Source of the DNA: Helianthus annuus
Lineage: Eukaryota; Streptophyta; Magnoliopsida; Asterales; Asteraceae
Length of the DNA stretch: 64,000 nt
Assembly: GCF_002127325.2 (NCBI RefSeq)
Contig: NC_035438.2
Coordinates: 90,334,385 to 90,398,384, forward strand
Direction: 5' to 3'
Position 1 is the stretch's first letter, and every line of letters starts with the position of its first letter. This document shows, in pieces, positions 34,401 through 46,177 of the stretch. The notes beneath the pieces are model-generated. The model did not search any database, was not told the origin of the DNA, and worked only from the letters and a program-made list of their open reading frames with translations. Position numbers and translations under genes: made by a program.

Positions 34401-37400
34401 CAACAGGTCCTCCTTGGTTGTTCCTAAAAAATAAGGAGATTAGTAAGACATGGGTACCCAGGCCATCGTGGTCCTGGGATTTCCTGAAGCATCAAAATAA
34501 GACACTTCTTTCAAACACAAGTCCCCTTTCATTTCAAGGATTGGAGACGTTGTTGCTTTAGATTTGGGTTTCCAAATCTGTTTCGGTTTAACAAACGTGC
34601 TTGTTGCCTTTGGTTGAGCAGCGTTAGCTGTTTCAGGTTTATTAGTTTTAGAAACAGATTTTGTTCCTGAAAAGCTCTGCGTTTGTTTTTAGCAGCATTC
34701 CAATCCCCATCAGATGGTTTAACCTTGGGATTCACATTCTTCATTGCCTTAGGTGAAGATACCTTCATTGGCTTATAATGGTAGTTGTCCTTTGGTATAA
34801 CCCTCCGATTTTACCTATAATATGGTACGCAGGGATGATATGTGCAGTTTCTTGCAATATGACCCGCAATGCCACAATTGTAGCAAGTTTGTCTTTTCAT
34901 AGGAAAGACATTTTGAGCAGCTTGATTTGCTCTAGCGGGTCCTGAAGGACAAACCAGTCCTTTTGGCATTTGACGCGCCTGCACATTACTCTTAGACAAA
35001 GACGAATTTGGGTGCTTGTATTTTTTGTTTGCAGAAATCTTGTTGCTCTGAGCACCATTCTTCATCTTTTCTCCCTGATTAGAGCTTTCATTCACCTTGT
35101 CACGAGCCTTATGATGATTATTGCTGCCTTGTCCTTGATGAGCAGACTTCTTATACCCTAGACTCTGATCTGATCATTTTAGCTTCTTTTGGGTGTTGTG
35201 AACCGGCTCACAAACATCAGCACAAGAGCGAGTACTAGCATTTTGTTTCACGTTTGAGCGATGAACACAATTTCTAGCAATGTGTCCAGGAATTCCACAG
35301 TTGAAACATGTCTGTCGCTTCAATGTATGGAGATTCGAAGAGCTAGCAGCAGTAGCTGATCTGATGGGTTTGGATGAATGAGCTTGTTTAGATTGCTTTG
35401 CTTGTGTTCCATGTGCCTTTTCTGAACGTTTAGGTACATGCTGATCAGAACTAGCACAAACATGAGATTCAGACAGATGATGTTTTTCGTCTTTTATAAT
35501 TTTATCAAGATCATTTTGAAAAGACGATTCAATTTTAATTTCCTTTTCAAGAACATTTTCTTGTGACTTTACATTTAATGTGACCACCTCCTCCTTTTTG
35601 AAATCTTGTTCAGTTTTATTTTCAGAAGATGTAGAAGTTTCATCAACACATGTACCCTGTGTGTTTAATAGTGGTTCACTTTCAACTTCAGTTTTCAATG
35701 TGGTCCCACTAGATTCAACATTAGGGACTTCCACTGAGACCGATTCAGAAGAAGAATCAGAACATTGTTGATTTTCTTGAGAAGAAGTTTCAGTGGTTTC
35801 ACTGAATGCATCCTGAGGGACCTCCCCTGTCACACTATCAGTAGCTGTAAAGTTAGAAGCATCATCAACTACTGAATAAACAACCATCATCAGACACATT
35901 ATTAAATTGTTCATCACAAGCATTAATTGTCTTGCCCAAAACATCTGGCCCACTAGACGACACATAACTATGAAAGGAATTAAGAAAAGCTTGTCCAAAA
36001 ACACAACCAGAATCAGATTCATTTATCGAGTTTTTAGAAAAATCAGAATTTGAATCTGGTTCATCCCCAAGAATATCTCCAAACTTTACTTCAAATACTT
36101 CATCTGCACATGAAGACGAAGCATTAGGATCAATTGTACCCTTAGAAACAAAATTGATTTGAGGAGTTGCTCGTTTATCAAGAGGTCTGCTGTTGATTGT
36201 TGACTTATCAGTTTTTGGAGTGTAAGTCATCATGTCCTCATTCATCAATTCCTCCTCAGTAACGGGCAAGTATGTGTAGTTGTTATTATATGGAGGAGGA
36301 ACTCGATTGAAACCTATACCACACCCTTTCTTTCTCTTGTATGCTAGTTGGAGTTCACATAGATCTTTGACCAATTTACTAGAAGACACATATTTTTCAA
36401 TGTTAATTTCATTAATTTGATATTTTTCTCTAATGTCTTCCAGTTCTTTGATCAAAACGCATACCTTTTCTTTTATCTCTAAGTACTGGCAAGTCTTTAC
36501 ACTTAGATCATCCTTAAGTTTAATGATGTCTTTTCGCTGAGCTTCGATTTTATCTTTATAAAGCTTTTCATTTTTTACTAAAATAAAATTTTTATTTTTT
36601 ATATCTTTGTAATCTTGTATTAGCTCAGCATTGTGTAATCGATATGTCTCAACCCTTTCTCTACATTCAGGAGTGCAAAAGACAGAATTACCTCTTCTTT
36701 GGTGAGCCCATGAATTGGAGCTGAAAGGATCTGAGTCATGAGTGCCAAGTTTTCAGCTGAAGTCTCATCCTTAGGTGCAGAATTCTGATCCTCGGGAGCT
36801 GAAGTCATGAAAACAATGTTATCTGAGGCAGTCTGATTCTCTGGAGCTGAAATGTTTAGTCGTTGAATTTCTGCATTCCAATCAAAAGTAGCATTAGGCT
36901 GAACCACCAGGGTTGAACTTTGAGTACTTCCACCAGCAGCTGTTGTGGTGTCAGTTGTAGTAACAAGAGCTCTCTCAGGGTTGGGTGGAGCAGGTTGCGT
37001 TGGAGTTTGATATCTATTGACCCGCAGCTTGGGGCAGTTTCGTGAAAAATGACCTTGCTCCTGGCAATTGTAGCAGCGCATCTTCTCAAACGGCATTCTA
37101 GTTGGTCCAGTAAAGGCAAGACCTTGCCATTTGTTTCTTTCAGTTTTTTCACATGAAGTTCTTTGCTCTAAAAGCAGCCATAGCCATCTGCCATGTGATA
37201 TTTATTTCTTCTACGTCCTCGGGATGTATTGATCTAGATCATCCATAAAATCTAGGAGGATCTAGTTTACCTGCAACAAAGGCATTCAAACAGTTTATAA
37301 CAGATGCAGCAATGTCCAAATTTTCTTTGGACTGTTAAGTGAAGAAAGCAATCATCTCGTTCTTCACAGAAGGATTCGAAGCAGCAGCAGTAGTGGTAGC

Positions 37401-38239
37401 AGTAGATGGTGCAGCAGAAGGAGCAGGCGTGCCTGAGTAGTAAGCATTAGCAGAAGTAGGAGCAACATTAGAAGACCCTGAGCTGCAGAACATTTGAAAA
37501 CCACCTTGAGACATGAGAGTAGCGCAGAGGGAGTAGCAGAAAATCCGGCAGCCAGCATACTATTCTTGTAATTAGTTTCCCTTTGTTTGTCATCTAACTC
37601 ACATGCCTTGATGTGAAAAATCATCTCAGACAAACTTCATCTGGCGAGATCTTTGGTTTTCTTGAGCATGGCAACATGATGATCCCATCTTTTAGGTAGA
37701 GCATTCAGAAGTTGTCTATTAGTTGAAGCATTTGTCATGTGTAGCTCTTCCATTTTCATTTGAGTAACCAGCTTGACAAATCTCTGAATTTGATTATCAA
37801 CAGACTCTCCATAGATATGGTTGAAGTTCTGGCTTAGCAAATTTCTTCGACTCTCTTTCATGTCTTCATTCCCTTCATAGACATCTATCAAGGCTGCCCA
37901 CATGCCTTTAGTGGATTTGCAAGTACGAAATCCAATAGCAATGTCTGGACCCAGAGCCATAGTCAGGTAGGAAAGTGCCCTGTCATCTTCTTCGACAATA
38001 GCGAAGTCTTCTTCAGTGTACTGTTCAAGAGGCTTCTTTACTTTCACACCAGGTTCATTATCTCGTTCCATCGTGATTTCCCTAGGACCTCTTAGAATGC
38101 TTCGCCAAATCTTAGCATCCTTAACCTTCACATGTTGTTCAAAACGCCACTTCCACTCAGGGAAGTCATTTCCATCTAACAATCTGGGAACACGAGTGGT
38201 GGTTCCAATGATAGAGTCCAATTCTTGATGTTTGTTCAT
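34400..38239 (-). pseudogene. Element G Gag polyprotein with three zinc knuckles, broken
   Basis: The first in-frame ATG of the long frame is at 38239 (MNKHQELDSIIG); a more upstream ATG at about 38274 is followed by a stop. The N-terminal 200 residues are a copia UBN2-type Gag (WRFEQHVKV, MWAALIDVYEG, LLNALPKRWDHHV). Knuckles follow near 37075 (CYNCQEQGHFSRNC), 35310 (CFNCGIPGHIARNC) and 34885 (CYNCGIAGHIARNC). The last two are close duplicates about 430 bp apart, each after MKRQT or LKRQT. The final segment (near 34450) resembles what precedes the protease in autonomous relatives, but the protease is missing. Several stops and frameshifts (near 37636, 37363, 36619, 35870, 35172, 34810) disable it. 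Confidence 0.72.
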
Positions 38240-39006
38240 GGTTGCCAAGTCAACAGTCTAATTGTTTGAAGTCATTTTTAATTAATTAATTTTTTAAGTC
38301 CAATAGGTCCAAGAGTCCAAAGTCCAAATTCAAATTTACGTTGCAATCTGTCGTTTCCAGTCGAGACAGTGAGTTGAGACCGAGGTTTCGAATAGTGAAT
38401 CCTTGAGTCAAGACAGGGAGTCGAGACCAGGGTTGCGAGTCGAGATCAGCAACTTTAATAACAAAAGCCTAAGTCGAGACCACGGTTGCGAGTCGAGACT
38501 GCCACTCGAGACCTTTGTTTCGAGTTAAAAAGCTACAACTCGAGACCAGGTTGGTTGTGAGTCGAGACCTTGAAGTCTTGAAGCCACAGATGCATTGTTG
38601 AGTCGAGATTGTTGTGGTTGCGAGTCGAAACTGTGAAGAGGACAAGTCGAGATTTTGTGATTACGAGTCGAGACCTGCAAAACAGATTGTGAGATAAATT
38701 TTTGACTCGCAATCCCTGATTTTCAACACCTTCTAAAATTCAAAGATTGTGAAATCTTTTGAATTTTATCACCAACAAACTTTCCGATTAATCAGCAAAC
38801 AGCTTTCTGAATCAACAGAAACCAAAATTAGCAATTTTGATGAACTTCGAATGAACACATAAACACTTCCAAATCAGAAAGTATGCAGAAATCACAAATC
38901 GCTGAAAAACACTTAGCAAACACGATTAGTATAACAATAATGGCCGTCTTGAATCTGTTTGATATCGAACCGAACCAAGATTTGGTTTCTTGGCTCTGAT
39001 ACCAAT
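38240..39006 (-). other. Element G leader with GAGTCGAGAC repeat array
   Basis: The untranslated leader between the primer site and Gag. From about 38345 to 38690, GAGTCGAGAC and close variants (GAGTTGAGAC, GAGTCAAGAC, GAGTCGAAAC) recur more than ten times with irregular spacing of roughly 15-40 bp. Nothing else is recognised. Confidence 0.7.
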
Positions 39007-39483
39007 TGTAAGTCCCGTAAAACGGATCTTTCAATAATATCAAACAATCACCAAGTTTGTGCAGAATCCAAACTTGGTGAGATTCAAGAAAAACTGAAAA
39101 TATGAAGAACAAACCGAATACGAAGAACACATCGAAAATCACTTTTAAACTTGCACACGATTCTATTACTATGAACTAGCAAAATCATCTAGTACAAGCT
39201 CACAACTCCAAAACCGCCTCTCTCTCTCTTTCTCTAACTCTAGAATTTGTGTAAATGAGGTTCAAACCCTAAAACAAGTTGAAAACTTGTTTATATACCT
39301 AGGCAAGCCCACTTCCCTACATGGGCTCCCCTTGGGCTTACTTGGCCCACATGGTCTAAAGCTTGGCCTAAGTGACCTATAAAGGTGCAAAACCTAATAT
39401 AAACTAACCCGGTAAGGCCCAGTTCGTAACCATAGCCCGTTGTGTTAATTTGATGCGTCAGTCTCACACTTTAGGGCCTAACA
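39007..39483 (-). repeat. Element G 5' LTR
   Basis: A 477-bp copy of 31936-32429 with a shorter CT tract (near 39219-39235). It is followed by the GTTAT duplication at 39484-39488. Confidence 0.88.
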
Positions 39484-40320
39484 GTTATCTTGTGTAGCTA
39501 ACTTATTTTAGGTTCACATTAGCCCATAAGAAGTCATGGTGGTGTTATGAGTTATGTACGATGATTAGTACACTTATAGGTCTTTAATGAACCTTAGCAT
39601 GTGTAAGTGTTGTATGTTTCACAATCTTGTATTTAGGTCTTAAGAATTCATTTAGTTGTTAATGATATCAGTACGCTCATAGTGTATGTGAGTTTTAAGT
39701 TACACAAAGTCACGTTATGTGATAACAAGTTATTTTGGTGTTAAATACTCATGTATGATGGATGATTAGTACATTACCAGACCGTTACAAAGAACACAAA
39801 AATTAAACCTAAATAAATATAATGGGTGGAGATAAGAAAAATCAACATCGATCATATAATCAACAGTGAATAAACAAAAAAAAGTTGATTTTCTTTTTCT
39901 ACTATTCGTTGCTGATTTCCGACTTAGTAAATGGTCTAGCAGTGTGTAGATGAGAAAAATCAACATCGATCATATCATTTTTGTTATATTAATTATATTC
40001 AAAATATTTTTGCAATTATTCTCTAAAATTTCTGTTTATGAATTACGGACAGCAAAACTTAACAAATAGAATAGCATAACCAAAAAAAAAAAAAATCAAA
40101 TCTCAATTTTTATAGATTGTACGTTAATATTTGTCATACGATCACAAAAATTAAACCTAAATAAATATAATGGGTGGAGTATAAATCTCATAACTACAAG
40201 TATGTGAGCATTAAACGCTTTAATACAACCCTTACGAAAAATATGAGAAAAAAATAACGTTTTCTTTCTCACATCATAAACGCACATATAAATAATGATG
40301 TTGATTACCAATAATGATTA
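39484..40320. repeat. Decayed ~110-bp tandem repeat, right units, and adjacent duplications
   Basis: Unit starts resembling GATTAGTACACTTATAGG occur at 39563, 39664 and 39764. After removing element G, spacings from the left units are about 119, 109, 101 and 100 bp. Further right, ATTAAACCTAAATAAATATA occurs twice (near 39806 and 40150) and AAAAATCAACATCGATCATA twice (near 39837 and 39954). There is no coding potential. The stretch 40321-40529 is AT-rich and is presumably the MYB gene's 3' flank. Confidence 0.45.
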
Positions 40321-40529
40321 CACGAAACAATTATTTTAATATATATAAATATGAAAGCGAATAAAGTATTGTGGAAATTTATCCTTTCTTTAAAAAAGAA
40401 TCAAAACAAAATAAAAGAAATTGACAAATCCTTAGAAACCTATTTACACAATTATAAGATAAAAGAAAGAAAAACACCCTCTAGAAGGGTCACACACCAG
40501 TATGAACTCTGAATTTGCTGCATGTAAGT

Positions 40530-41880
40530 CTATGAATATTGTCCATAGCTTGTTGTAATCCTCTCAAAATTCTTGTTGTAAGTATCCACACTTTGTTGTC
40601 CATGATACAGTTCATGGTTACTTTGATCAATGGTAGACTTCCCCATTAAAAATGGAAGATATTGATCATTCCATTTCATGTAATCTTGTTCTCCCTGTAC
40701 ACCATTAGTTTGGTTTTGAATCTTTGTCCCGTCACTTAATCCCCATGGATGATACCCATTGTTTGTCTGAAAGAAACCATTGTTGTTGTTGTTGTTGTTG
40801 TTGTTGCTGCTGCTACTATTATTATTACTTCCCCAATGATTTTGGTTCCGCGTAGCTGAGAGTAAAGGGTTGGAGATTGAAGAAGTGTTATATTCTGGAA
40901 TCAGCTCAGATGATGACTTGGAATCAGTTTGAAAGAAAAGATCAGTGGGTTGCTGTTGTTGGGTATAACTGAAAGGGAGAAATCCGGCGAGTTGGTGGTG
41001 GGAATCGGGTTGCTTGATTGTAGTCTCGTGGCTTGCTACGAATCTGTTGAGGAAGAATTCATGTGTTGCGGGTGGAGAGTTGTCAATGATGGGGTATGAT
41101 GTTGCCACAGCACTTGGTTGAACTTTCTCGTCGATATTATATGAGTCTTGCGAGTTCTTGTCGTTGCTACCGGATGGAGCGATATCATTGAGTTCTGAAA
41201 GTGGCTTGTGAGTGTTTGGATCAATCCCTCGTTGTCGTAGCTTTTTCTTGATCGATGAGTTCCATAAGTTCTTGATCTCGTTATCTGTTCTTCCCGGTAA
41301 TTGAGCTGCAATTTGAGACCATCTACCATCAAAACAACAGACACTTAGTTTTCTGGTTCCAAAGATTAAAAAAGATATTAAATATAATCCCACAAACCAA
41401 GAGTTTGTGGGTTGAAGAGCATTCATACACCATTTCAAAACAAAAAAATTAAAGATACCCAGTAAAGTTTCATAAAACTGCGATAAAAAAAAAAAAAAGA
41501 GAGAAACGTTAGAGAAAAACAACAAAACACATACTATATCCAATTATAGAGGCCAGCTCAACTCAAGATCATTCACCATTAAAAAAAGGTACAAAACATA
41601 ATTCAAGAATAACTTACTTGTTTCCAAGAACAGCATGTAATTCAATGATTAGTTTCTCTTCTTGTTGAGAGAATGTGCCTCTTTTAAGATCAGGCCTCAA
41701 GTAGTTAATCCATCTAAGCCTGCAACTCTTGCCACATCTTTCAAGGCCAGCAAGTTTAGGGACAGAACTCCAGCAGCCATGGCCAAATTTGGTGATGTGT
41801 CTGATGAGTTTTTCATCTTCTTCAGGGGACCAGAGGCCTTTTCTTAGCTTTTGTTTATAACAACAAGAATGCCTTCCCAT
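40530..41880 (-). CDS. MYB61: R2R3-MYB transcription factor, MYB61-like (subgroup 13)
   Basis: Nuclear DNA-binding regulator, two exons. Exon 1 is 41618-41880, starting at the [14 protein letters not shown] 295-bp intron has donor GTAAGTT and acceptor GGTAG. Exon 2 is 40530-41322, giving 351 residues. Repeat R2 spans residues 11-62 (tryptophans 17, 37, 57) and R3 64-113 (Phe70, Trp89, Trp108). The N-terminus, [10 protein letters not shown] after R3 and the C-terminal [11 protein letters not shown] block match the MYB50/55/61/86 group, closest to MYB61. In Arabidopsis MYB61 affects stomatal aperture, mucilage, xylem and carbon allocation. The intron usual within R2 is absent; the one kept falls in codon 88, as in relatives. 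The C-terminal half is Ser/Gln/Asn rich with a 9-residue Asn run (about 261-269). No break is seen. It is the only convincing host gene here. Confidence 0.93.
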
Positions 41881-42181
41881 GTGGATGACACAGATTCCAC
41901 AAAGATTGGTAAAGGGTTTTGTTTTTAAGATTACTTTAGTGTGTGTGTGTGAGAATTGTCACCCAAAAGTAAGGGTTGATAGCTAGTTCACACACTCAAA
42001 CACACAGTAAGAGAGAGAGAGAGAGAGAGAGTTATGAGAGAGAGAGAGAGAAGGTTTTGAAAATGGAGGGGCTGACTGGAGGTTGAAGTTTCAAATTAAT
42101 AGAGGGGAGCCCTCATGAAACTCATTTCACATTTTTTATTTCTTTCATATTCGATTCTTATCTTTATTATTTATTTTTATA
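41881..42181 (-). promoter_or_regulatory. Probable MYB gene 5' UTR and core promoter
   Basis: Upstream of the MYB ATG the minus strand has CT-rich microsatellites (GA runs at 42010-42031 and 42036-42052 on the plus strand), common in plant 5' UTRs. Minus-strand TATAAAAA at 42174-42181 is a plausible TATA box, placing transcription start near 42145. This is inferred from sequence only. Confidence 0.4.
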
Positions 42182-43551
42182 TTCTTTCATAACGTTAAAA
42201 AATAACTATATAGTTTATAAATTAGGAGGAAGAGAACGTTTTAATAATCTTCTAATAATTTATTTAATTTTGAAGTATTGAATAGTCATATAAAAGTTTG
42301 AAGTTTCGACCCCTCTTAATCTTATTACTTTTAACATTTTGGCGTCACTAGAAGTGGATAACAAAGAAAGGTCACATCTAGATATGCCAAAGTATGACAA
42401 TCTCCATATTTTATTCTATGATTTTTAACCAATTAATGAGTCACAACACGAGTGTACGTACATGGTTTGATTAGGTATAACAAGATGTGAAGATTGGAGG
42501 GGTGGGAGTTTGAGGCCTATAAGTCATACCAAGATTGAACTTGACAGTCACTTTATATGGATCATGTGTTTCTAAGCTTAAAATTGACCATAAAAGTTTT
42601 GGCATTGATTAATATTTTGCTCATTGCAAAGAGACATTATAGTGATATTTCACATTTTGTAGAGAAGATATAGAAATAATAAGTAAACAATAATAGTATG
42701 TGCTTAAAACTTTTGTTAACGTCACATCTCACTCGATTATGGAATTAATAGAATTGCCGTATTTATATAACTAAAGACTAATTAAAGATTTTAATAATAA
42801 ATTATCTCAACTTCACACATTTACTCTCCATAGATTTAAGAATCTCGAATAAGACAGAAAGGCTTAACCCTGTGTTATTTTAGGTCCGCTATGTGTGGGT
42901 CTTTGCAAGAGAAATTTATATTCTAAATGAGGAGTCCGAATTAGGTTTTTTGGAATTTTGTGTTTTGAATTTAATCTAAAGAGTATGTTCTTTGAGATTG
43001 TTTTTTTTTTTTCACTTCCGCTTACCAAAAATGGTCTTCGTGTCCTAAATATCAATGAGAATCATGTTTATCTTAAATTTAATTGTGTTTATTTTCATTT
43101 GGGGCTTCAACCCCTATTTTACTCCGATATTTGTTTTTCATGTCAGTCATATCCTCATTATTTCATTAACTGGGATAAATATGCATGTTGCGATTAGATC
43201 GAAAATAAACATAAGACAAATCCAAAGCATCATCTCAAAATCTACACTACAAATATATTATACAATGTTACTGCTTGCATATTCTTTGCAAATGCTTGTT
43301 GATTTTGTCTTGCTCTTACATGTAGCACATGTAGCCTCAATTTTACATTTTCGTACCATGCAATCAACAGGATACTTGTCTTTTTTATTTACGCGCGTAT
43401 ATACAAACGTAGATTTTGAATTTGTGTTTTGCTTGTTCACCTTTTATCTAGTACAGTCTTGCCTGGTGTAGCACTTTGGGAGGAGCATGAGTGCATGACA
43501 TAGGGAAACATTGATCACGGGGGGCTATCGATCCATGTAAAACATGAAAAG
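42182..43551. other. AT-rich intergenic DNA upstream of the MYB gene
   Basis: No gene, terminal repeat or target duplication recognised. Short open frames (for example 43055-43471) have no domain and biased AT-rich composition. Distal promoter elements of the MYB gene could lie here, but none can be named. Confidence 0.5.
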
Positions 43552-45700
43552 TAGGCCTGTAAATAAACCGAACGTTCATAGACTATTCATGAACTTGTTC
43601 GGCGGAAAGTTCGTTTATCTTCGTTTATTTTATAAACGAACAAACACGAACAAAAAAAATTGTTTATTTAATTAAATGAACGAATATGAACACACCTTGT
43701 GTCCGTTTACTTAGAGTTAATTACACCATTAGTCCCTGTGCTTCATGAAAAGTAACATCCTTAGATACTAATAGTTAAAAGTGACAATCTAATGTTTTAA
43801 CTTTTGATTTTGTAACATCCTAGGGCCTTAAGACTAACGGGTGTTAAATACTAACTGAAAACTTAAGGTATTTTGTCAATTAATAACTTAGTACCCAAGC
43901 TTGTTACATTGGAGAAATCACAGGGACTAACCCTACAACAAACTCTGATAGTATTTATAACACGAATTTTATTTTCTTTTTCTCATTTTCTTTAACTAAG
44001 TTTTTTTATTATGTAACTAAAAATATAAAAAATAGGACAAACCAAAACACACTAATTTATAAAATCCAAAATGGTCAATATGAGTTAAAAAAACTTCTCG
44101 AAACCATGGAATAAGTCACTTTTAATTCTTTATTAAAAAAAAAAAACTCCATCAAGAACTAAATTCATCTTTATTAAAAAAACTCCACATGATTGATCAA
44201 TATGAAGTTTAGTGTGGTTTTCAAACAATAAAGCAAATATGAAGTTTATATCCATCATATACCCATCTACTCATCACAATTTAGTTTGAACTTAATTTCT
44301 ATAAAGTTTAGCATATCTTTATTCTCATCCATTCATCACTTTATATCCATCAAGAACTAAATTCTCATGTGCATGGTAGTCACCAAAAAATACTTGGATG
44401 GTTCCATGGCATAGTGCCGATGGTGGTTCACGACACGGTGTTGGTGGTGGTTCCACGGTACGGTGGTTCGATGGCACGGTGGTGGTTCAACGGTTAGGTG
44501 GTGGTGTAACAGTACTGAATGATCACAATGTGTCTATTTTTTATTTCATTAACTTTATTTTTCTCTTTTATTAAATAAATTATGTCAACATATTTAATAA
44601 AAATAAATGTTACCTAAGATAGTTCACCTCCCATTCAGGTTAATTATATAGGATTAGAAAATAAAATAAACTTTAATAAGTTAATTAGAACAATTTTTTT
44701 ATGAGTGACCTAATTGAAACACTCCTAAAACTTGGTTATCGTTTTGTGAAATATTCCCGTTAATTTACTTGTAAGCTAATTACTTAAGTGGCTTCAAATT
44801 AGCTTGAATACGTCAATTACGTATAACAATTTAAAAATAGTTTACATACATAATAAAAAAGGTTTAATTAAATAATTAGAGAAAAAAGAAAATTTGTGTT
44901 TTTAATATTACAAGAGTTAATTTTGTGGTTAGTCCCTGTGGTTTCTCCAAAGTTTAAGGTTAGGTACTAAGTTCTCAGTTAATTTTTAACAGCCGTTAGC
45001 CTTACAAAATCAAAAGTTAAAAACTTAGATTGTTACTTTGAACTATTAGCATCTGAGGTTGTTACTTTACATAAACCATGGGGACTAACGGTGTAATTAA
45101 CTCATTTATTTATGTTTGTGAACGTTTGTTTATGTTAGTTTAAATTTTAGTAAATACATAAATATTAGGTTTTCTAACTACCTATATAAATATAATTAAT
45201 TAGTAATTGAGTTTTCTAATAGTAAAAAATAAAATATTAAAATTTTCTTAGATCGTAACTGACCACTTACTTAATATTTATATAAAAAACTAATTAATTT
45301 TAGTATTTATGAACCCTAACTTAGATTTGTTTTCAGATGAACTGTAATATATATGACTTGTTTGTTTGTGTTCACTAATGTTAAATTGGGTTTGTTATAT
45401 TTGTTTAATTACGTTCATTTGTATTCGTTTATGTTTGTTTAATCGTGCTAATTTATGTTTGTTTTTGTTTATTCAAATATGGTTAGTTAAAGTCTTTTTG
45501 TTTATGTACGTTTATGTTCGTGAACTGTTCGTTTAGGCTTTAAACGAACGAACATAAACAAACACGAACATGTCTGATTTCTTAATGAACGAACACAAAC
45601 AAAAAAATGTGTTAGATTATATGTTCGTGTTCGATTAAAGTTAAATGAATGAACATGAACATGTCTGTCTTCATGTTCGTTCGGTTCGTTTACAAGCCTA
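43552..45700. mobile_element. Non-autonomous hAT element (2149 bp) with a MULE-like insertion
   Basis: Ends are TAGGCCTGTAAATAAACCG and, in complement, TAGGCTTGTAAACGAACCG. The perfect 8-bp target duplication ATGAAAAG lies at 43544-43551 and 45701-45708. The subterminal regions are rich in short GTTCGTTTA-type repeats in both directions. There is no transposase. About 1.4 kb of its length is the nested element at 43714-45103. Confidence 0.85.
43714..45103. mobile_element. MULE-like element with ~200-bp terminal inverted repeats
   Basis: The left ~220 bp (GAGTTAATTACACCATTAGTCC at the edge) recurs inverted at about 44922-45103. Long inverted ends suggest a Mutator-like element. The flanking 9-mers GTTTACTTA and ATTTATTTA match at 7 of 9 places, an aged 9-bp duplication. 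The interior holds a GGTGGTTC-rich stretch (44400-44510) and no transposase. Confidence 0.6.
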
Positions 45701-45959
45701 ATGAAAAGTAATTAGGTATGTCATTTTGAGGACTGTCTTACGCCCCGCTTGCGGTATGCGCATATACTATATATATGTGTGGCCCTCGGGGGGCAAAAGT
45801 GAAAGTGGACTAACTTTAATGTTATTTTACTAACTTGGTAAAAATAACGTTAAATACGGGGGGATGGTTAATCATGCATCATGCGGTGGCGTTGATAGCC
45901 GAAGGAAAATAGGGTACATGAACTAATCGGCCTTTGATAAGTGATATATGCATTATGTC

Positions 45960-46120
45960 CAAGGCTTGATGCAAAACTACTATCGAGTCGGGGGGTCTCA
46001 CTGGAAGCAACATCTCTATTCCTATAGGGTAGAGGTAAGGTTATCTACATCTTACCCTCTTCAGACCATACCGTAGCTTTGCTATTGATACGATTTACTG
46101 CGTATGATGATGATGATTTT
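45960..46120 (+). mobile_element. SINE-like 3' portion
   Basis: The phrases GAGTCGGGGGGTCTCACTGG, GGGTAGAGGTAAGG, ACATCTTACCCTC and CAGACC followed by a TGATGATGAT tail match the conserved body and tail of the Au/TS-type plant SINE family as I know it. The promoter boxes at the 5' end cannot be placed with confidence. Confidence 0.55.
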
Positions 46121-46177
46121 GAGGACTGTCTCTTTTCCTTTGACAAATAGGAATGAGAATGTATGTATGCAACATAT

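Larger units (their letters stand above)
31936..39483 (-). mobile_element. Element G: copia-type Gag-only LTR element
   Basis: LTRs lie at 31936-32429 and 39007-39483 (start TGTAAGTCCCG, end GGGCCTAACA). A perfect 5-bp duplication GTTAT sits at 31931-31935 and 39484-39488. The primer site TGGTATCAGAGC's complement is at 38993-39004 (last base diverged) and the purine tract CTAGGGGGAGATT is just inside 32430, giving minus orientation. The interior has a Gag region with three zinc knuckles, followed by about 2 kb without coding capacity. No protease, integrase or RT is seen. Confidence 0.86.

Noticed and set aside
38345..38690. CRISPR-like reading of the GAGTCGAGAC repeats
   Set aside because: Units are short, spacing irregular, spacers not unique-length, and the context is a plant retroelement leader.
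40041..40320. Possible further MYB exon or neighbouring gene 3' of the MYB stop
   Set aside because: AT-rich repeats with no splice-bounded coding sequence; the MYB protein is already complete.
43055..43471. 138-codon + strand frame upstream of the MYB gene
   Set aside because: AT-rich, low-complexity hydrophobic composition, overlapping frames of similar length, no recognisable domain.
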